NCBI GenBank assembly: GCA_963773035.1
Contig: CAVYZX010000038.1
Span: 62,001 to 126,000 of the forward strand
Direction: 5' to 3'
DNA length: 64,000 nt
Source of the DNA: CAVRXZ01 sp963773035
GTDB lineage: Bacteria; Acidobacteriota; Vicinamibacteria; Vicinamibacterales; CAVVIG01
The position numbers and the translations under genes are program-made. Positions 16,813 through 25,651 of this stretch are shown one piece after another (position 1 is the first letter of the stretch; the number at the start of each line of letters is the position of its first letter). The notes beneath the pieces are model-generated. The model did no database searches and was not told the DNA's origin. It saw only the letters and a list, made by a program, of their open reading frames with translations.

Positions 16813-18711
16813 TCAGGGCACTTCGACGCCGTATGCGGTGATCCGCCACCCGTCAGCTTCCTTGCGCCAGAGCGTGCGCAAGACCGGGGCCTCGCCGTCT
16901 TTCGTTAGAAACCGGACGTTCATCCCGAACGCCTTGCCGTATACCAAGGGTGAATTGGGGTTGAATTGCTGGAGACGCTCGGGCGCAGAGCAATCGAGGG
17001 CGTCGGCGAGTGAGTCCGGAACGCTGGTGAGCGCAAAGGCCTTGGAATCGGGATGGTCGACCAGGCGAACCGCCGGATTGACCGGCTCGACGCCTTCCAC
17101 CAACTCGTCCAGCCGGCGCGCCGCACGGATCTGCTTGCCCGCGCGCTCGAGCGCCGCGCGGATCTGCTGACCGCCGTCGGCGGAAGAGGTTGCGGCTGGC
17201 GCATCGGCGCTCCGGTTCGGGTTGTAGCAGGGGTAGCTCGCCGGTGCAAGCGATCGGAACGCGGCGTCGTAGTCCTTGCGGATCAGCCAATTCTCGAGAA
17301 ACGTTTTGGCTGCTGTGCTCAGCGTAGCGTCGGCTTTGACGCGCGTGATCTTTACCGCCGGCGCCTCGTCCGGTTGGGCCGTGTCTTCGCCCGCGGGCTC
17401 CGATTTCCACGAAACGATCTTCCAGAACCCGCCCTCTTTCTTCCAGAGAAGCGCCAGTGAATGGTCCTTCCCACTCGGCGCATTGATATAGAAGATCGCC
17501 CCGAAATAGTTTCCGTACCTTCGCCGAACCGTCTTTCGGTCCCCCAGGGTGAGGCGACTCCCGCAGTCGAACCGGGCCGCGATGTCGTCGGGCACGTCAT
17601 AGATGACGAACTGCGCGTGATAGGGCTGATTGACGACGCGAAGCGCGCTGTTCGGGAGACGAACGCCAACCGTCAGGCCGTCGAAGGAAGTGCGTGGGCC
17701 CAGCGCCTCGTGCGCCGCCCGCAAGCTGGTGAACAAGACAAACGGCGCCGTGCCGCGGTCGACCGACAGCGGATCCTCACCGTCTCGAGCCAGGCAGGCA
17801 AACGACTGTTCCGAGATGTAACCCATTGCGGCCAGGACGTCGCCATCAACGAGCCAGGCTTTCAGGAAATCGTTCACCATCACTTCGATCTTCTGGTCGC
17901 CGGCGCGAGGCGTCGTAGGAATCACGCTCTTTCCATCGTCTTGTGCAGCCGCAGGGACGCCGTCCACGCGAATGCCGAATAGAGTCCGCCACCAATTCTC
18001 GAAGCCGGCCCATCGATTGTTGTGGCGGTCGTAGTTGTTGCCGGCCCGCACGTCGGAGTTCGCCGAGGTCAGGTGCCCGTTGAAGAGGCCGATCGGGAAG
18101 CTCGAGGAGCGATAGTCGACATCGATGTCTGCACGTCGGCCGTCCAACGCGATCGAGATCTGGATCGAGGGGGCGCCATCTTGCTGCCGGTAGTTGATCG
18201 GGTAGCCCTTGTGATACACGCTGTTGTCGGATTCGCGCTTGAATTCCTTCGACCGTTCGAGCGTGTCGAGTGCCTTCTCCGTCAGCCGCACGTACATCCG
18301 GAATTGGCGGTCCCCAGGAGCACCCGTGATCTCGCCACGGAAAGATTCCACGTTCTCGATCAGATCCAAGGCATCACCCATGCGCTGACCCGACGCATCG
18401 GTCAGCGTCGTGCGCTCGAGCGCGTAGGTGATCGCATCGAACGTCGTCTTCGCGGAGAGCTTGACATCAGAATTGTAGAAGGCCGTCGGTTCCACGCTCC
18501 GTTTGGTGACCGCGTTGACTCGCATCACCCAGTCGTTGATGAGCCGCTGGCGGCGCGCATCCAAACTGGCGTAATTTCCGCCAAGCTGAGCGTCAGGCTG
18601 CTGAGTACGTTCCGGCGGTTGCGCTGATGAGGGTATGCCTGGCGCAACGAGCGTTAGAATCGCTGCGAGAAAAGCGGCGCAGGTCCGACGAGACAGCCGG
18701 TACGGGTCCAT
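16813..18711 (-). CDS. Secreted protein of unknown function with a duplicated C-terminal module
   Basis: 632 residues from ATG 18711, chosen because a signal peptide follows (MDPYRLSRRTCAAFLAAILTLVAPG); ATG 18738 is an alternative. The second half contains two related modules. Module one has FLKAWLVDGDVLAAMGYISE, a Cys, and ALLWKKEGGFWKIVSWKSE. Module two has FLENWLIRKDYDAAFRSLAP, a Cys, and TLWRKEADGWRITAYG. Each looks like a SnoaL/NTF2-like alpha+beta domain. The N-terminal third (residues 60-290) is separate and has no recognised motif. The function is unknown; a periplasmic location is likely. Confidence 0.65.
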   Translation of the reverse strand: MDPYRLSRRTCAAFLAAILTLVAPGIPSSAQPPERTQQPDAQLGGNYASLDARRQRLINDWVMRVNAVTKRSVEPTAFYNSDVKLSAKTTFDAITYALERTTLTDASGQRMGDALDLIENVESFRGEITGAPGDRQFRMYVRLTEKALDTLERSKEFKRESDNSVYHKGYPINYRQQDGAPSIQISIALDGRRADIDVDYRSSSFPIGLFNGHLTSANSDVRAGNNYDRHNNRWAGFENWWRTLFGIRVDGVPAAAQDDGKSVIPTTPRAGDQKIEVMVNDFLKAWLVDGDVLAAMGYISEQSFACLARDGEDPLSVDRGTAPFVLFTSLRAAHEALGPRTSFDGLTVGVRLPNSALRVVNQPYHAQFVIYDVPDDIAARFDCGSRLTLGDRKTVRRRYGNYFGAIFYINAPSGKDHSLALLWKKEGGFWKIVSWKSEPAGEDTAQPDEAPAVKITRVKADATLSTAAKTFLENWLIRKDYDAAFRSLAPASYPCYNPNRSADAPAATSSADGGQQIRAALERAGKQIRAARRLDELVEGVEPVNPAVRLVDHPDSKAFALTSVPDSLADALDCSAPERLQQFNPNSPLVYGKAFGMNVRFLTKDGEAPVLRTLWRKEADGWRITAYGVEVP

Positions 18712-18778
18712 AGTCGTCTGCGAGTTATGAGGCGCCATTTTAGCGCGAGATGGTTCCGCAAGTACCGAACGCCGGGTT

Positions 18779-19087
18779 TTATCGGCTGCCAGCCGCCGAT
18801 TTTTCGATTCGCTTCTCAATGTCGTCTGCCTTCTGACTCGCGCGAAACTCGATGATGCGAAAGTCCGCGAGGCCCCGTTGAACGAACGGATCCTCGCGGA
18901 CGATCGCTTCGATTTGCTCTCGATTCTTACCGACCGCGACGATGATGCCGCCGTCCCGCGGAATCTTCCGCCCCGAGACGAGGAAATTGCCGGCGGCGTA
19001 GTGCTTCTTCAAGAAGACCACGTGCGCCTTCATCGTCGCATCGATTTCAGCAAGCGTGGCCTTGTAGATGAGCTCGATGACAAACAT
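18779..19087 (-). CDS. YciI-like protein
   Basis: 102 residues from ATG 19087. The family pattern is clear: MFVIELIYKATLAEIDATMK, AHVVFLKKHYAAGNFLVSG, then GGIIVAVGKNREQIEAIV and a C-terminal DPF motif (EDPFVQRGLADFRIIEF). YciI-like proteins are small cytosolic ferredoxin-like dimers with a conserved His/Asp pair, of uncertain activity. It starts 8 bp after the stop of the DUF4287/SRPBCC gene, so the two are probably one transcript. Confidence 0.85.
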   Translation of the reverse strand: MFVIELIYKATLAEIDATMKAHVVFLKKHYAAGNFLVSGRKIPRDGGIIVAVGKNREQIEAIVREDPFVQRGLADFRIIEFRASQKADDIEKRIEKSAAGSR

Positions 19088-19095
19088 GATCTCGC

Positions 19096-19788
19096 TTAGT
19101 TCTTGATGGGTGATGTAGCGAACAGCGTGGCGAGCGCGTCGAGCCGATCTCTCCAATAGGACTTCGCCTTGTCGGAGGCGGCTTTGTCGCGCAGCTTCGT
19201 GTGCGCCAGGGCAACGACGCTCTTCGTTTCGCCCTTCGGCGTGAACCAGATCGCGACGATCGTGCCGTCGGGCCACTGCAGCCGCATCGACTTCGGCGCT
19301 GTCGCCGTACGCACGACGGTTTTGACGTCGTCCAGCCAGCGGCGCCGCATGCCGCTGTCGGCCCACGCCCGGAACAGCGTCTTCACCGGAACGTTGAATG
19401 TTTTGCTCTTGGACGCTTCGTACATCCCGTCGAGACGCTGACCGCGCTCGCGCCGGCCCTTGATCCGCTCGTAGCCGACGGTCACCATCTGCGACCACCA
19501 ATTGTCCACATCGTGCTTCTCGTGGACCATGGCCGCGATGTCTCCATGCGACATCGTCTCCGCTTTGTCGGCATCCAGCGTACGCAACCACGCGTGCCAC
19601 GTGCGTCCGGTTTTCGCGGCAACCTTGTCGTCGCTCATACCCGCCAGCTCGGCGAGATTCACCGACTGCGCCGGCGCCTGCTTCGATTTTCCAGTGGAGA
19701 TTACGTGCGCGCGGGCGGCCGTGTAGGATTCGCCCGTTTTCTTCACCCGCGTGCGGATGATGCGCTTGAGGTCTTTGTTGCGAGTCAT
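19096..19788 (-). CDS. DUF4287 plus SRPBCC (START-like) domain protein
   Basis: 230 residues. ATG 19788 is preferred over GTG 19794 because GAGGAG lies 8 bases upstream of the ATG. Residues about 60-120 (TWHAWLRTLDADKAETMSHG; HDVDNWWSQMVTVGYERIKG) match DUF4287. The C-terminal part (KTFNVPVKTLFRAWADSGMR; LQWPDGTIVAIWFTPKGETK; VALAHTKLRDKAASDKAKSY) is an Ahsa1/SRPBCC-type lipid- or ligand-binding fold. A basic, Lys-rich N-terminus (residues 1-40) could contact nucleic acid. The role is unknown; it is followed by yciI-like. Confidence 0.7.
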   Translation of the reverse strand: MTRNKDLKRIIRTRVKKTGESYTAARAHVISTGKSKQAPAQSVNLAELAGMSDDKVAAKTGRTWHAWLRTLDADKAETMSHGDIAAMVHEKHDVDNWWSQMVTVGYERIKGRRERGQRLDGMYEASKSKTFNVPVKTLFRAWADSGMRRRWLDDVKTVVRTATAPKSMRLQWPDGTIVAIWFTPKGETKSVVALAHTKLRDKAASDKAKSYWRDRLDALATLFATSPIKN

Positions 19789-20005
19789 CGTCACGTCTCC
19801 TCTGCCTGCACCACGAGCTCACTCCCCGGCAGCAGGCACGCAGCGCGCAAAGGCTGAGACGATGAAATCCGGGAGTATGCCCCCCTTTGCCTCACAACGG
19901 GTCCCGGCCGGGGCAGGACCTGAAGAGGTTGGGCGCGGATCGACGCCGCCATCAGCATGCGCCGGGTCCGGCCGCACGTCAAGGTGCCGGGCCTCTCGCG
20001 CCCGG

Positions 20006-20887
20006 TCAACGTAACCAGCGTTTGACCATCTTGCCGAAGTCTCCGGGCTTTTGAGCGAACGCGCGGTCTCCGAGTTTCAGCGCTCGCCGCCGGAAACTGC
20101 TTTGATATTTCTCCAGACACCCCAGAACGACGGCCGTGCCTTTCTCGTCACCAAAACGTGTGGGGCGTTTCAGAATCGTCGCCCGCAGCAGGACCAGATT
20201 GTGATCGTCGCCGAGCCATGTCTCCAGCCGTTTCAGGTTACGCACCCGCACCGCTGCCTTGCCGTTGAGGCCTTCGAGCAAGCGAACGTGATACCAGTGA
20301 TCTTTTACTCGCCGGCGCCAGGTGTGGAACCGGCCATCATCAGGCATGGTGTGAACGCATGCCAGTGCCTTTCTCGCGCGCCGATACCCCCGGACGATGC
20401 CCGCCTTCATCGCGCCGCGTCCGGCTGCCCGCCTGACGCTCTTTGAGGTTTCCTTCGCCGACTGACGAAGCGCGCGTTCCACGCGCGGCAGAAGATGCTC
20501 GGGATCGACACGAGCCGCGGTTGCGCGCTTGCGCGATCGAAGTCCCTGCTGCACGTCCGCGAAGATTGAAGGACTGACGAGCCGCGGGAAGTGATTACGA
20601 ATGGAAGTCATCGTATTGAGCGTGACGTCCGCATCTCGGAGCGACGACAATTGGTGGGCCAGAGTGCGAAGGCGGCGATTCTGCCTGGAGTATTGCTTTC
20701 CAAGGTCGTTCTGAAACATGCGAAGCACAGCGCGAATCTTCTTGATGTGCTTGCGCGCTTCGTACACGACCTCAGCCTTGCTCGACGCGGCGTCCCCCAG
20801 TTCCTCCAGCGCCTTTTCGAACTCCCCGGCGACGACCCGCGAGACGTCTTTGGACGGCGATTTTCCCTTTTTCAACCAATAGGCCAC
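20006..20887 (-). CDS. CHAD domain protein
   Basis: 293 residues from GTG 20887, which has GAGGAG 7 bases upstream; a TTG 51 bases earlier has no such site. The helical CHAD signature is present: VVYEARKHIKKIRAVLRMFQ, LAHQLSSLRDADVTLNTM, FHTWRRRVKDHWYHVRLLEG and LETWLGDDHNLVLLRATI, with many conserved His, Arg and Lys. CHAD domains bind inorganic polyphosphate. A PPK2-type kinase is encoded elsewhere in the window (51246-52115), which fits a polyphosphate-using cell, but the genes are not linked. Confidence 0.88.
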   Translation of the reverse strand: MAYWLKKGKSPSKDVSRVVAGEFEKALEELGDAASSKAEVVYEARKHIKKIRAVLRMFQNDLGKQYSRQNRRLRTLAHQLSSLRDADVTLNTMTSIRNHFPRLVSPSIFADVQQGLRSRKRATAARVDPEHLLPRVERALRQSAKETSKSVRRAAGRGAMKAGIVRGYRRARKALACVHTMPDDGRFHTWRRRVKDHWYHVRLLEGLNGKAAVRVRNLKRLETWLGDDHNLVLLRATILKRPTRFGDEKGTAVVLGCLEKYQSSFRRRALKLGDRAFAQKPGDFGKMVKRWLR

Positions 20888-21043
20888 AAACCTGCTCCTC
20901 GCGAAAAGGGCGGCAGCACGACTTCGTGACGTAATCAAATTCGGGGCCGGAAAAGGTGTGTAAATGCTGACCTAACAGGCCCTGTTCGAATTCTGTAGAA
21001 TCGTCCCGCGTCTAGCCCGTGCATCCGGGTAAAGGAGGTCGAC

Positions 21044-22331
21044 ATGTTCTCGCGACGAGGTTTCCTCGTGACCGCGTCGGCAGCCATTGGTGGCTTGACG
21101 TTTTCATCGCGCTCGGCGCGAGCTCGTGCGCAAGGAACCAACAGTGCGAGCCTGCCGCCCTACGGAAACTCCACGATTCCGGCCGGCATTCGTTCCCGCA
21201 CCGTCGCCAACGTCAACGGCCTGACGGTGCATATGCTCGAGGCCGGCTACGAGACGGCCGGACGCCCGGCGATCCTGCTGCTGCACGGTTTTCCGGAGTT
21301 GGCCTACAGCTGGCGCAAAGTGATGTTGCCCCTGGCCGCAGCGGGGTATCACGTGATCGCCCCCGATATGCGCGGCTACGGTCGCACAACCGGGTGGGGC
21401 CGCTCTTACGATGCCGATCCGGATCCTTTCCGTATCCTGAACATGGTGAGGGACGCATTCGGCCTCCTGTACGCGCTCGGCTATCGGTCGGTGGCGATGG
21501 TGGCCGGGCACGACGCCGGAGCGCCCATCGCATCATGGGCGGCCTTGATCCGACCCGACGTCTTCCGCTCGGTGACGATTCTCAGCTCGCCGTTCGAGGG
21601 CCCTCCATCAATGCCCTTCGACACGGCCAACGGCGCCCCAGCACCACGCCCAGCGCCGACCGATGACGAGCTCGACGCGGAGCTCGCGAAGTTGAACCCT
21701 CCGCGCAAGTACTACCAGAACTATCAACGCACACGCGGCGCCAACGACAACATGCTTCATGCTCCCCAGGGTCTCCACGCATTCTTCCGCGCCTACTATC
21801 ACTACAAGAGTGCCGACTGGAAAGGAAACAAGCCGCATCCACTGAAAGCCCGAGTGGCAGAGGAGATGGCCAAGATCCCGACCTATTACGTCATGGAGCG
21901 GGATAAAGGGATGGCCGAGACGGTGGCGCCGATGATGCCGTCGGCGGCGGAGATCGCCGCGTGCAAATGGCTGACAGAAGCCGAGGTCGACGTCTACGCG
22001 ACCGAATACGCGCAGACCGAATTTACCGGCGCGCTTCAAGGCTATCGAGTACCGACGAGGGTCCGATCCCAAAAGCCTCGCCGACATGCGCACGTTCTCG
22101 GGCCGAACGATCGATGTGCCATCGATGTACGTGGCCGGCCGGAGCGACTGGGGTGTCTATCAAACGCCTGGCGCTGTCGACAGAATGCGGACCACCGCGT
22201 GCACGCGAATGGTGGGCTTTCATCTGCTGGAGGGCGCTGGGCACTGGGTGCAGCAGGAACAACCGGAGCAAGTGAGCACGCTGCTGATCCAGTTCCTGCG
22301 CGATCAAAAGCCGCGAAGCGCCAAGGGGTAG
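21044..22331 (+). pseudogene. Tat-exported epoxide hydrolase-like alpha/beta hydrolase, frame broken by one extra base
   Basis: It begins MFSRRGFLVTASAAIGG (twin-arginine signal) and runs through HGFPELAYSWRKV (oxyanion region), the nucleophile elbow VAGHDAGAPIASWAA with Asp as nucleophile, and a cap domain. At 22052-22053 one C too many shifts the frame: the 21044 frame becomes ...GYRVPTRVRSQ, while the +1 frame continues SLADMRTFSGRTIDVP, MYVAGRSDWGVYQTPGA and the catalytic His in EGAGHWVQQEQPE, stopping at 22331. Removing one C restores 428 residues. As written the catalytic His is lost. Confidence 0.8.
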
Positions 22332-22333
22332 GC

Positions 22334-22374
22334 TTGAGGGCTCAGGGCTCAGGGCTCAGGGCTCGAGGGCTCGG
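22334..22374. repeat. GGGCTCA tandem repeat
   Basis: About five imperfect copies of a 7-base unit (GGGCTCA) lie between the epoxide hydrolase stop and the palindromic element at 22375. The unit is the reverse complement of the array at 5901-5961 and is repeated at 51141-51172. The association with the palindromes suggests one compound intergenic element. Confidence 0.85.
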
Positions 22375-22444
22375 GTGTGGCTTCCGCCTTCAGGCGGAAG
22401 AGAGCTGCCGGAATTAATCTTCCGGCTAAAGCCGGAAGCCACAC
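22375..22444. repeat. REP-like double palindrome (short interspersed element)
   Basis: Two 20-base inverted repeats, at 22381-22400 and 22419-22438, both built on CTTCCG...CGGAAG. The whole unit is bounded by GTGTGG on the left and CCACAC on the right, so it is itself a larger inverted repeat of about 70 bases. A half-unit of the same family sits at 51173-51198. It lies in the 3' space between convergent genes, where it could act as a bidirectional transcript stop. Confidence 0.82.
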
Positions 22445-22455
22445 ACTCGTAGCGC

Positions 22456-23892
22456 TCACCGTGGCATCTCCGCCAGCGAGGCACACAAGATCTCTTCGTC
22501 GTTGCGGGCGTAGATCCGCCGGTTCGCATAGGCGGGATGCGACCAGTTCACGGCACCGAGCGCCCGGCGGTTGCCGGGTGTCGATGTCGGTTTGATCAAT
22601 GCCGTTCGACTGATCTCCCGGTAGCCCGTCGGACTCAGGCTGGCGATGATGAGATCGCCGCGGTCGTTGTTGATGAAGAACCGATCTCCGTGGCGGACGA
22701 TGTGGCCTTGCGCCCAGCGTGCCTTCTCGACCGTGACGGCCTGCGTCTGCCAGACGCGCTCGCCGGTATTGGCATTGAGACAGCGCAACTCGCCGTAACT
22801 GCACAGGCCGTAGACAGAGTCATCCTGAATCACCGGCGTGCAGATCACCGAGTGCAATCCGTCGGTCTGTATTTCACTGTCGCTCTTGCCCTTCCACAAA
22901 ACCCGAGCGGCCGGCCGGTTGGCGTCCAGCGACAACATGAGCGATCCGTTGTAGAAGCAGGAAACCAGCAGGCGCGAGCCGCTCTGGACCACGGTGGGCA
23001 CCGTCATCCCGTACGTGATCTTGAACGGCTGCTCCCAGTACACGCGTCCGGTGGCGGGATCGAGCGAGCTGACCGCAACGGGATGCCAGATGATGAGCTG
23101 ACGCGTGCCGCCCGCGTCGATGATGACCGGCTGAGCGTAGCCAGGCTCGGAGGTCGCCGGCAGCGCTCGCCATATTTCCTTGCCCGAGGTCTTGTCGAAC
23201 GCCACGACCTTGGCGTTCGGCGCGCCGCCGACGAGGCAGATGAGCCGCGTGCCATCGACGAGTGGCGCACCCGCGAAGCCCCACATCGGCATCTCGGCGC
23301 CGTAGTCTTTCATGTAGTTCTTCTGCCAGAGGATTTCACCCGTGTCGGTCCTCAGGCAGGCGAGCGTCCCGGCACGGCCGAGCACGTACACGCGATCCCC
23401 ATCCACGGTCGCTGTTGCACCTGGTCCGGTTGCCCACGTGTCGAGCATGCCCACATAGCTGGCGTCCCATTCGCGCGTCCACAGAACGCGGCCCGTTGTT
23501 TCGTCGAGCGCGAGGATGCGTTCGGTGCCCCGAAGCACGCGCGTCGGCGAAAAGTCGCTGACGAACACACGCCCGCCGGATACCGCCGGCCCCGCGTAGC
23601 CACTGCGAATCGGCGCGCGCCAAAGGATTTCGAGACCCCGGTCGGAGAATCGATCGAGAATGCCGGAATCCGTCCAGACTCCAAGACGTCCACGGCCGCG
23701 CCACTCGGGCCAGTCGCTGACGCCACTCGTGCTCGGGCGCGGCAATTCCTGCTGAAAGACAGCGGCGGCGGCGAGGGTGGGATCCGCAGACGATGAGGCC
23801 GTAGGGAGCCTCGTGCCGATGAGCGTGGCGGTACCCAGCCGTGCGGTAGAGCGAATGAAGCTGCGGCGCGAGATGACGTGAGGAGTGAACAT
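22456..23892 (-). CDS. Tat-exported PQQ-like beta-propeller protein
   Basis: 478 residues from ATG 23892, with the twin-arginine motif SRRSFI soon after the start. Tryptophan-docking blades repeat through the protein, for example LDETTGRVLWTREW, LRTDTGEILWQKNY, FDKTSGKEIWRALP, LDPATGRVYWEQPF and LNANTGERVWQTQA, as in the YVTN/PQQ (BamB-like) eight-bladed fold. The PQQ-ligand residues of true quinoprotein dehydrogenases were not identified, so binding of PQQ is not claimed. It is the last gene of the minus-strand operon that starts at 27354. Confidence 0.82.
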   Translation of the reverse strand: MFTPHVISRRSFIRSTARLGTATLIGTRLPTASSSADPTLAAAAVFQQELPRPSTSGVSDWPEWRGRGRLGVWTDSGILDRFSDRGLEILWRAPIRSGYAGPAVSGGRVFVSDFSPTRVLRGTERILALDETTGRVLWTREWDASYVGMLDTWATGPGATATVDGDRVYVLGRAGTLACLRTDTGEILWQKNYMKDYGAEMPMWGFAGAPLVDGTRLICLVGGAPNAKVVAFDKTSGKEIWRALPATSEPGYAQPVIIDAGGTRQLIIWHPVAVSSLDPATGRVYWEQPFKITYGMTVPTVVQSGSRLLVSCFYNGSLMLSLDANRPAARVLWKGKSDSEIQTDGLHSVICTPVIQDDSVYGLCSYGELRCLNANTGERVWQTQAVTVEKARWAQGHIVRHGDRFFINNDRGDLIIASLSPTGYREISRTALIKPTSTPGNRRALGAVNWSHPAYANRRIYARNDEEILCASLAEMPR

Positions 23893-23917
23893 GCGCCCCA
23901 CTTGCCGTAGACGTGGA

Positions 23918-24127
23918 TCAGTGGAGGACTTCGTCGGGCGCCACTTCGTCAGCGAATTCGAGGTGGGGAATCTCCAGCTTTCGCACGGCGTCGATGGCAG
24001 CCGCCAACGCAGCATCCACTGTCGTCGATTGTGCGCGCCGCCGCAAGTTCCGTCTCGTGGCCCTCAGCGTTCGCAGGACCTGCGCCCTGTCGAACCGCTG
24101 CCCGGTGCAATGCTCGCAAAAGCTCAT
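23918..24127 (-). CDS. Small CxxC protein of unknown function
   Basis: 69 residues from ATG 24127; GAGG precedes it by about 8 bases. It begins MSFCEHCTGQRFDRAQVLRT, with one Cys-x-x-Cys pair, followed by an Arg-rich helix and an acidic C-terminus. It fits between RidA (stop at 24144) and the propeller gene (start 23892) with gaps of 16 and 25 bp, which supports it as a real member of the operon. A single CxxC could bind a metal with a partner or be a redox site; no family is recognised. Confidence 0.45.
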   Translation of the reverse strand: MSFCEHCTGQRFDRAQVLRTLRATRRNLRRRAQSTTVDAALAAAIDAVRKLEIPHLEFADEVAPDEVLH

Positions 24128-24143
24128 GTGGCCGCCTCAATAT

Positions 24144-24536
24144 TCACAGGACCGCGATAGCCTCGATCTCGATCATCCAGTCTGGGTGCGCCAGCGAGGA
24201 GATCTCGACAAGCGTGGACGCAGGTCCCTTCTTGCCGAGAAATTCCTCGCGCAGTGGGGCGAGGTCGGCGCGGTACATCATGTCTGTCACATAGGTCGTG
24301 ATCTTCACGATGTTCGCCATCGCTCCGCCCTGCGACTCGACCAGTGCCTTGATCGCTTCGAACGCCCCGCGTGCCTGTCCTTTGAAGTCGCCACGGCATG
24401 CGACTCCACCATCAGGCGTGTAGGCGACCTGCCCCGACAGAAAGAGAATGGTCTGGGCCTGGTTGACCCTGACACCCTGACTGTAGGTAGCCGGATCGAA
24501 AACCCCTGAAGCACAGAATTTGTCGATGGTGGCCAT
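24144..24536 (-). CDS. RidA family protein
   Basis: 130 residues from ATG 24536. Matches the YjgF/YER057c/UK114 pattern: YSQGVRVNQAQTILFLSGQV, ARGAFEAIKALVESQGG, IVKITTYVTDM and the C-terminal IEIEAIAVL. The conserved Arg of enamine-deaminating RidA proteins (usually R-x-C-V-E near the end) is not visible, so this belongs to a RidA-like subgroup with uncertain activity. It is inside the minus-strand operon, downstream of the PEBP-like gene. Confidence 0.85.
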   Translation of the reverse strand: MATIDKFCASGVFDPATYSQGVRVNQAQTILFLSGQVAYTPDGGVACRGDFKGQARGAFEAIKALVESQGGAMANIVKITTYVTDMMYRADLAPLREEFLGKKGPASTLVEISSLAHPDWMIEIEAIAVL

Positions 24537-24539
24537 GTT

Positions 24540-25162
24540 CTATCGTCCCGGCGCTGGCGCTTCTCCTTGCCGGAACCGACCCACGTACGCTGCCTTCGCG
24601 ACCACCTTGCCTTGCATCGCCTTCAGCAAGTCGTCACGACTCGAGGTTTGGGGAATGTCGAGATTCGCGTTGAGCGCGTAGAGCTCGAAGACGTAGTGGT
24701 GATACCGCGGGCCCGCCGGTGCGCCGGGTCCCATATAGCTCGCCTGGCCGGTGATGTTGTTGCCCTGGACCGATCCATCGGGTAGTTTGCCTTCCGGGAT
24801 GCCGTTGGCCGATGCCGGAATATTCCAGGCCAGCCAGTGCAACACGTCGCCAGTCCCGTTCTGCAGGCCAACGTCGAGGTCGTGAAAGATGATCGCGTAG
24901 CTGACAGTGCCGGCCGGCGCATTGGAGAACTTGAACTCCGGTTGGACGCCACCTCGACCGACGTACTTCTGCGGCACGATGCCACCGTCGGGGAAGGCAG
25001 CGGTTTCCATCAGCAGCGGCGGAAGGCTGAAGCCCCGGCCGCCGCCGCGCCCGCCGCCGGCGCCCTGGCCCGCGCCCCGCGCCGGCTCCTGTGCGGACGG
25101 CCCAGGGCCAAGGCCACCGCCGCCATGAGCACTGTCGCCGCCATCAAGGTTCTGTATCGCAT
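24540..25162 (-). pseudogene. Secreted YbhB/YbcL (PEBP-like) protein, frame broken by one missing base
   Basis: A signal peptide starts at ATG 25162 (MRYRTLMAATVLMAAVALALG) in one frame. The mature PEBP domain lies in another: GRGFSLPPLLMETAAFPDGG, IVPQKYVGRGGVQPEF, IIFHDLDVGLQNGTGDVLHW and GPGAPAGPRYHHYVFELYAL. Adding one G to the GGG run (CCC at 25101-25103 on the plus strand) joins them as ...ALGPSAQEPARG... and gives 207 residues. Without the correction only a 156-residue cytosolic form from ATG 25010 could be made. The ligand is unknown. Confidence 0.75.
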
Positions 25163-25187
25163 ACGTTTCACGACTCCTCTAATCGCC

Positions 25188-25619
25188 TTACGGCTTGGCT
25201 GCCGCGCCTGCCGCCGCCTCGTTGAGCCCGGGCGGCGTCGAACCGCCGGAGAACAGCTCGCGGCCATCGGGAAGCGTGACCGTCTTGGCGTTCGCCACGG
25301 GCTGTCCGGATTTCGCGCGATAGCCTTCGATTTTCACCGGCGTGCCCGGCGGGATCGAATCCTTCCTCCAGCCCATGCGCAGCAGGGCATTGGGCGGACC
25401 CATTTCGAACCGCCACTGAACCACCTGCCCATCCGGCCCTTTCACGTCAACATAGATCCAGGAGTGGGGGTTGACCCAGTCCATCTTGCTGACCGCCCCA
25501 TTGATGGTGATCGGCTGGTTGGCGTCGAATTCAGCAGCAAAGGAATGATGCGCGACGGCAGGCCGATCCATCGCCAGCACCGCAACGAAGGTGGCCAAGA
25601 CGCATAACATGGTCTTCAT
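25188..25619 (-). CDS. DUF6152-type secreted protein
   Basis: 143 residues from ATG 25619 with AGGAGA 7 bases upstream. Signal peptide MKTMLCVLATFVAVLAMDRPAVA is followed directly by HHSFAAEFD, the conserved mature start of this family. Further motifs are ITINGAVSKMDWVNPHSWIY and PPGTPVKIEGYRAKSG. It is a small beta-rich periplasmic protein of unknown function, common in Acidobacteriota and Proteobacteria and usually next to genes like the two that follow upstream here. Confidence 0.8.
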   Translation of the reverse strand: MKTMLCVLATFVAVLAMDRPAVAHHSFAAEFDANQPITINGAVSKMDWVNPHSWIYVDVKGPDGQVVQWRFEMGPPNALLRMGWRKDSIPPGTPVKIEGYRAKSGQPVANAKTVTLPDGRELFSGGSTPPGLNEAAAGAAAKP

Positions 25620-25651
25620 CGGTTGATCTCCTGCTTGTTGCTCAGGATCCG

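Noticed and set aside
22332..22417. Extension of the epoxide hydrolase frame into the repeat region
   Set aside because: The frame reads through the GGGCTCA array only because of the +1 break at 22052; the family C-terminus ends at 22331 in the other frame.
22334..22444. Possible CRISPR array
   Set aside because: Units are 7 bases without spacers, followed by palindromes; no cas genes in the window.
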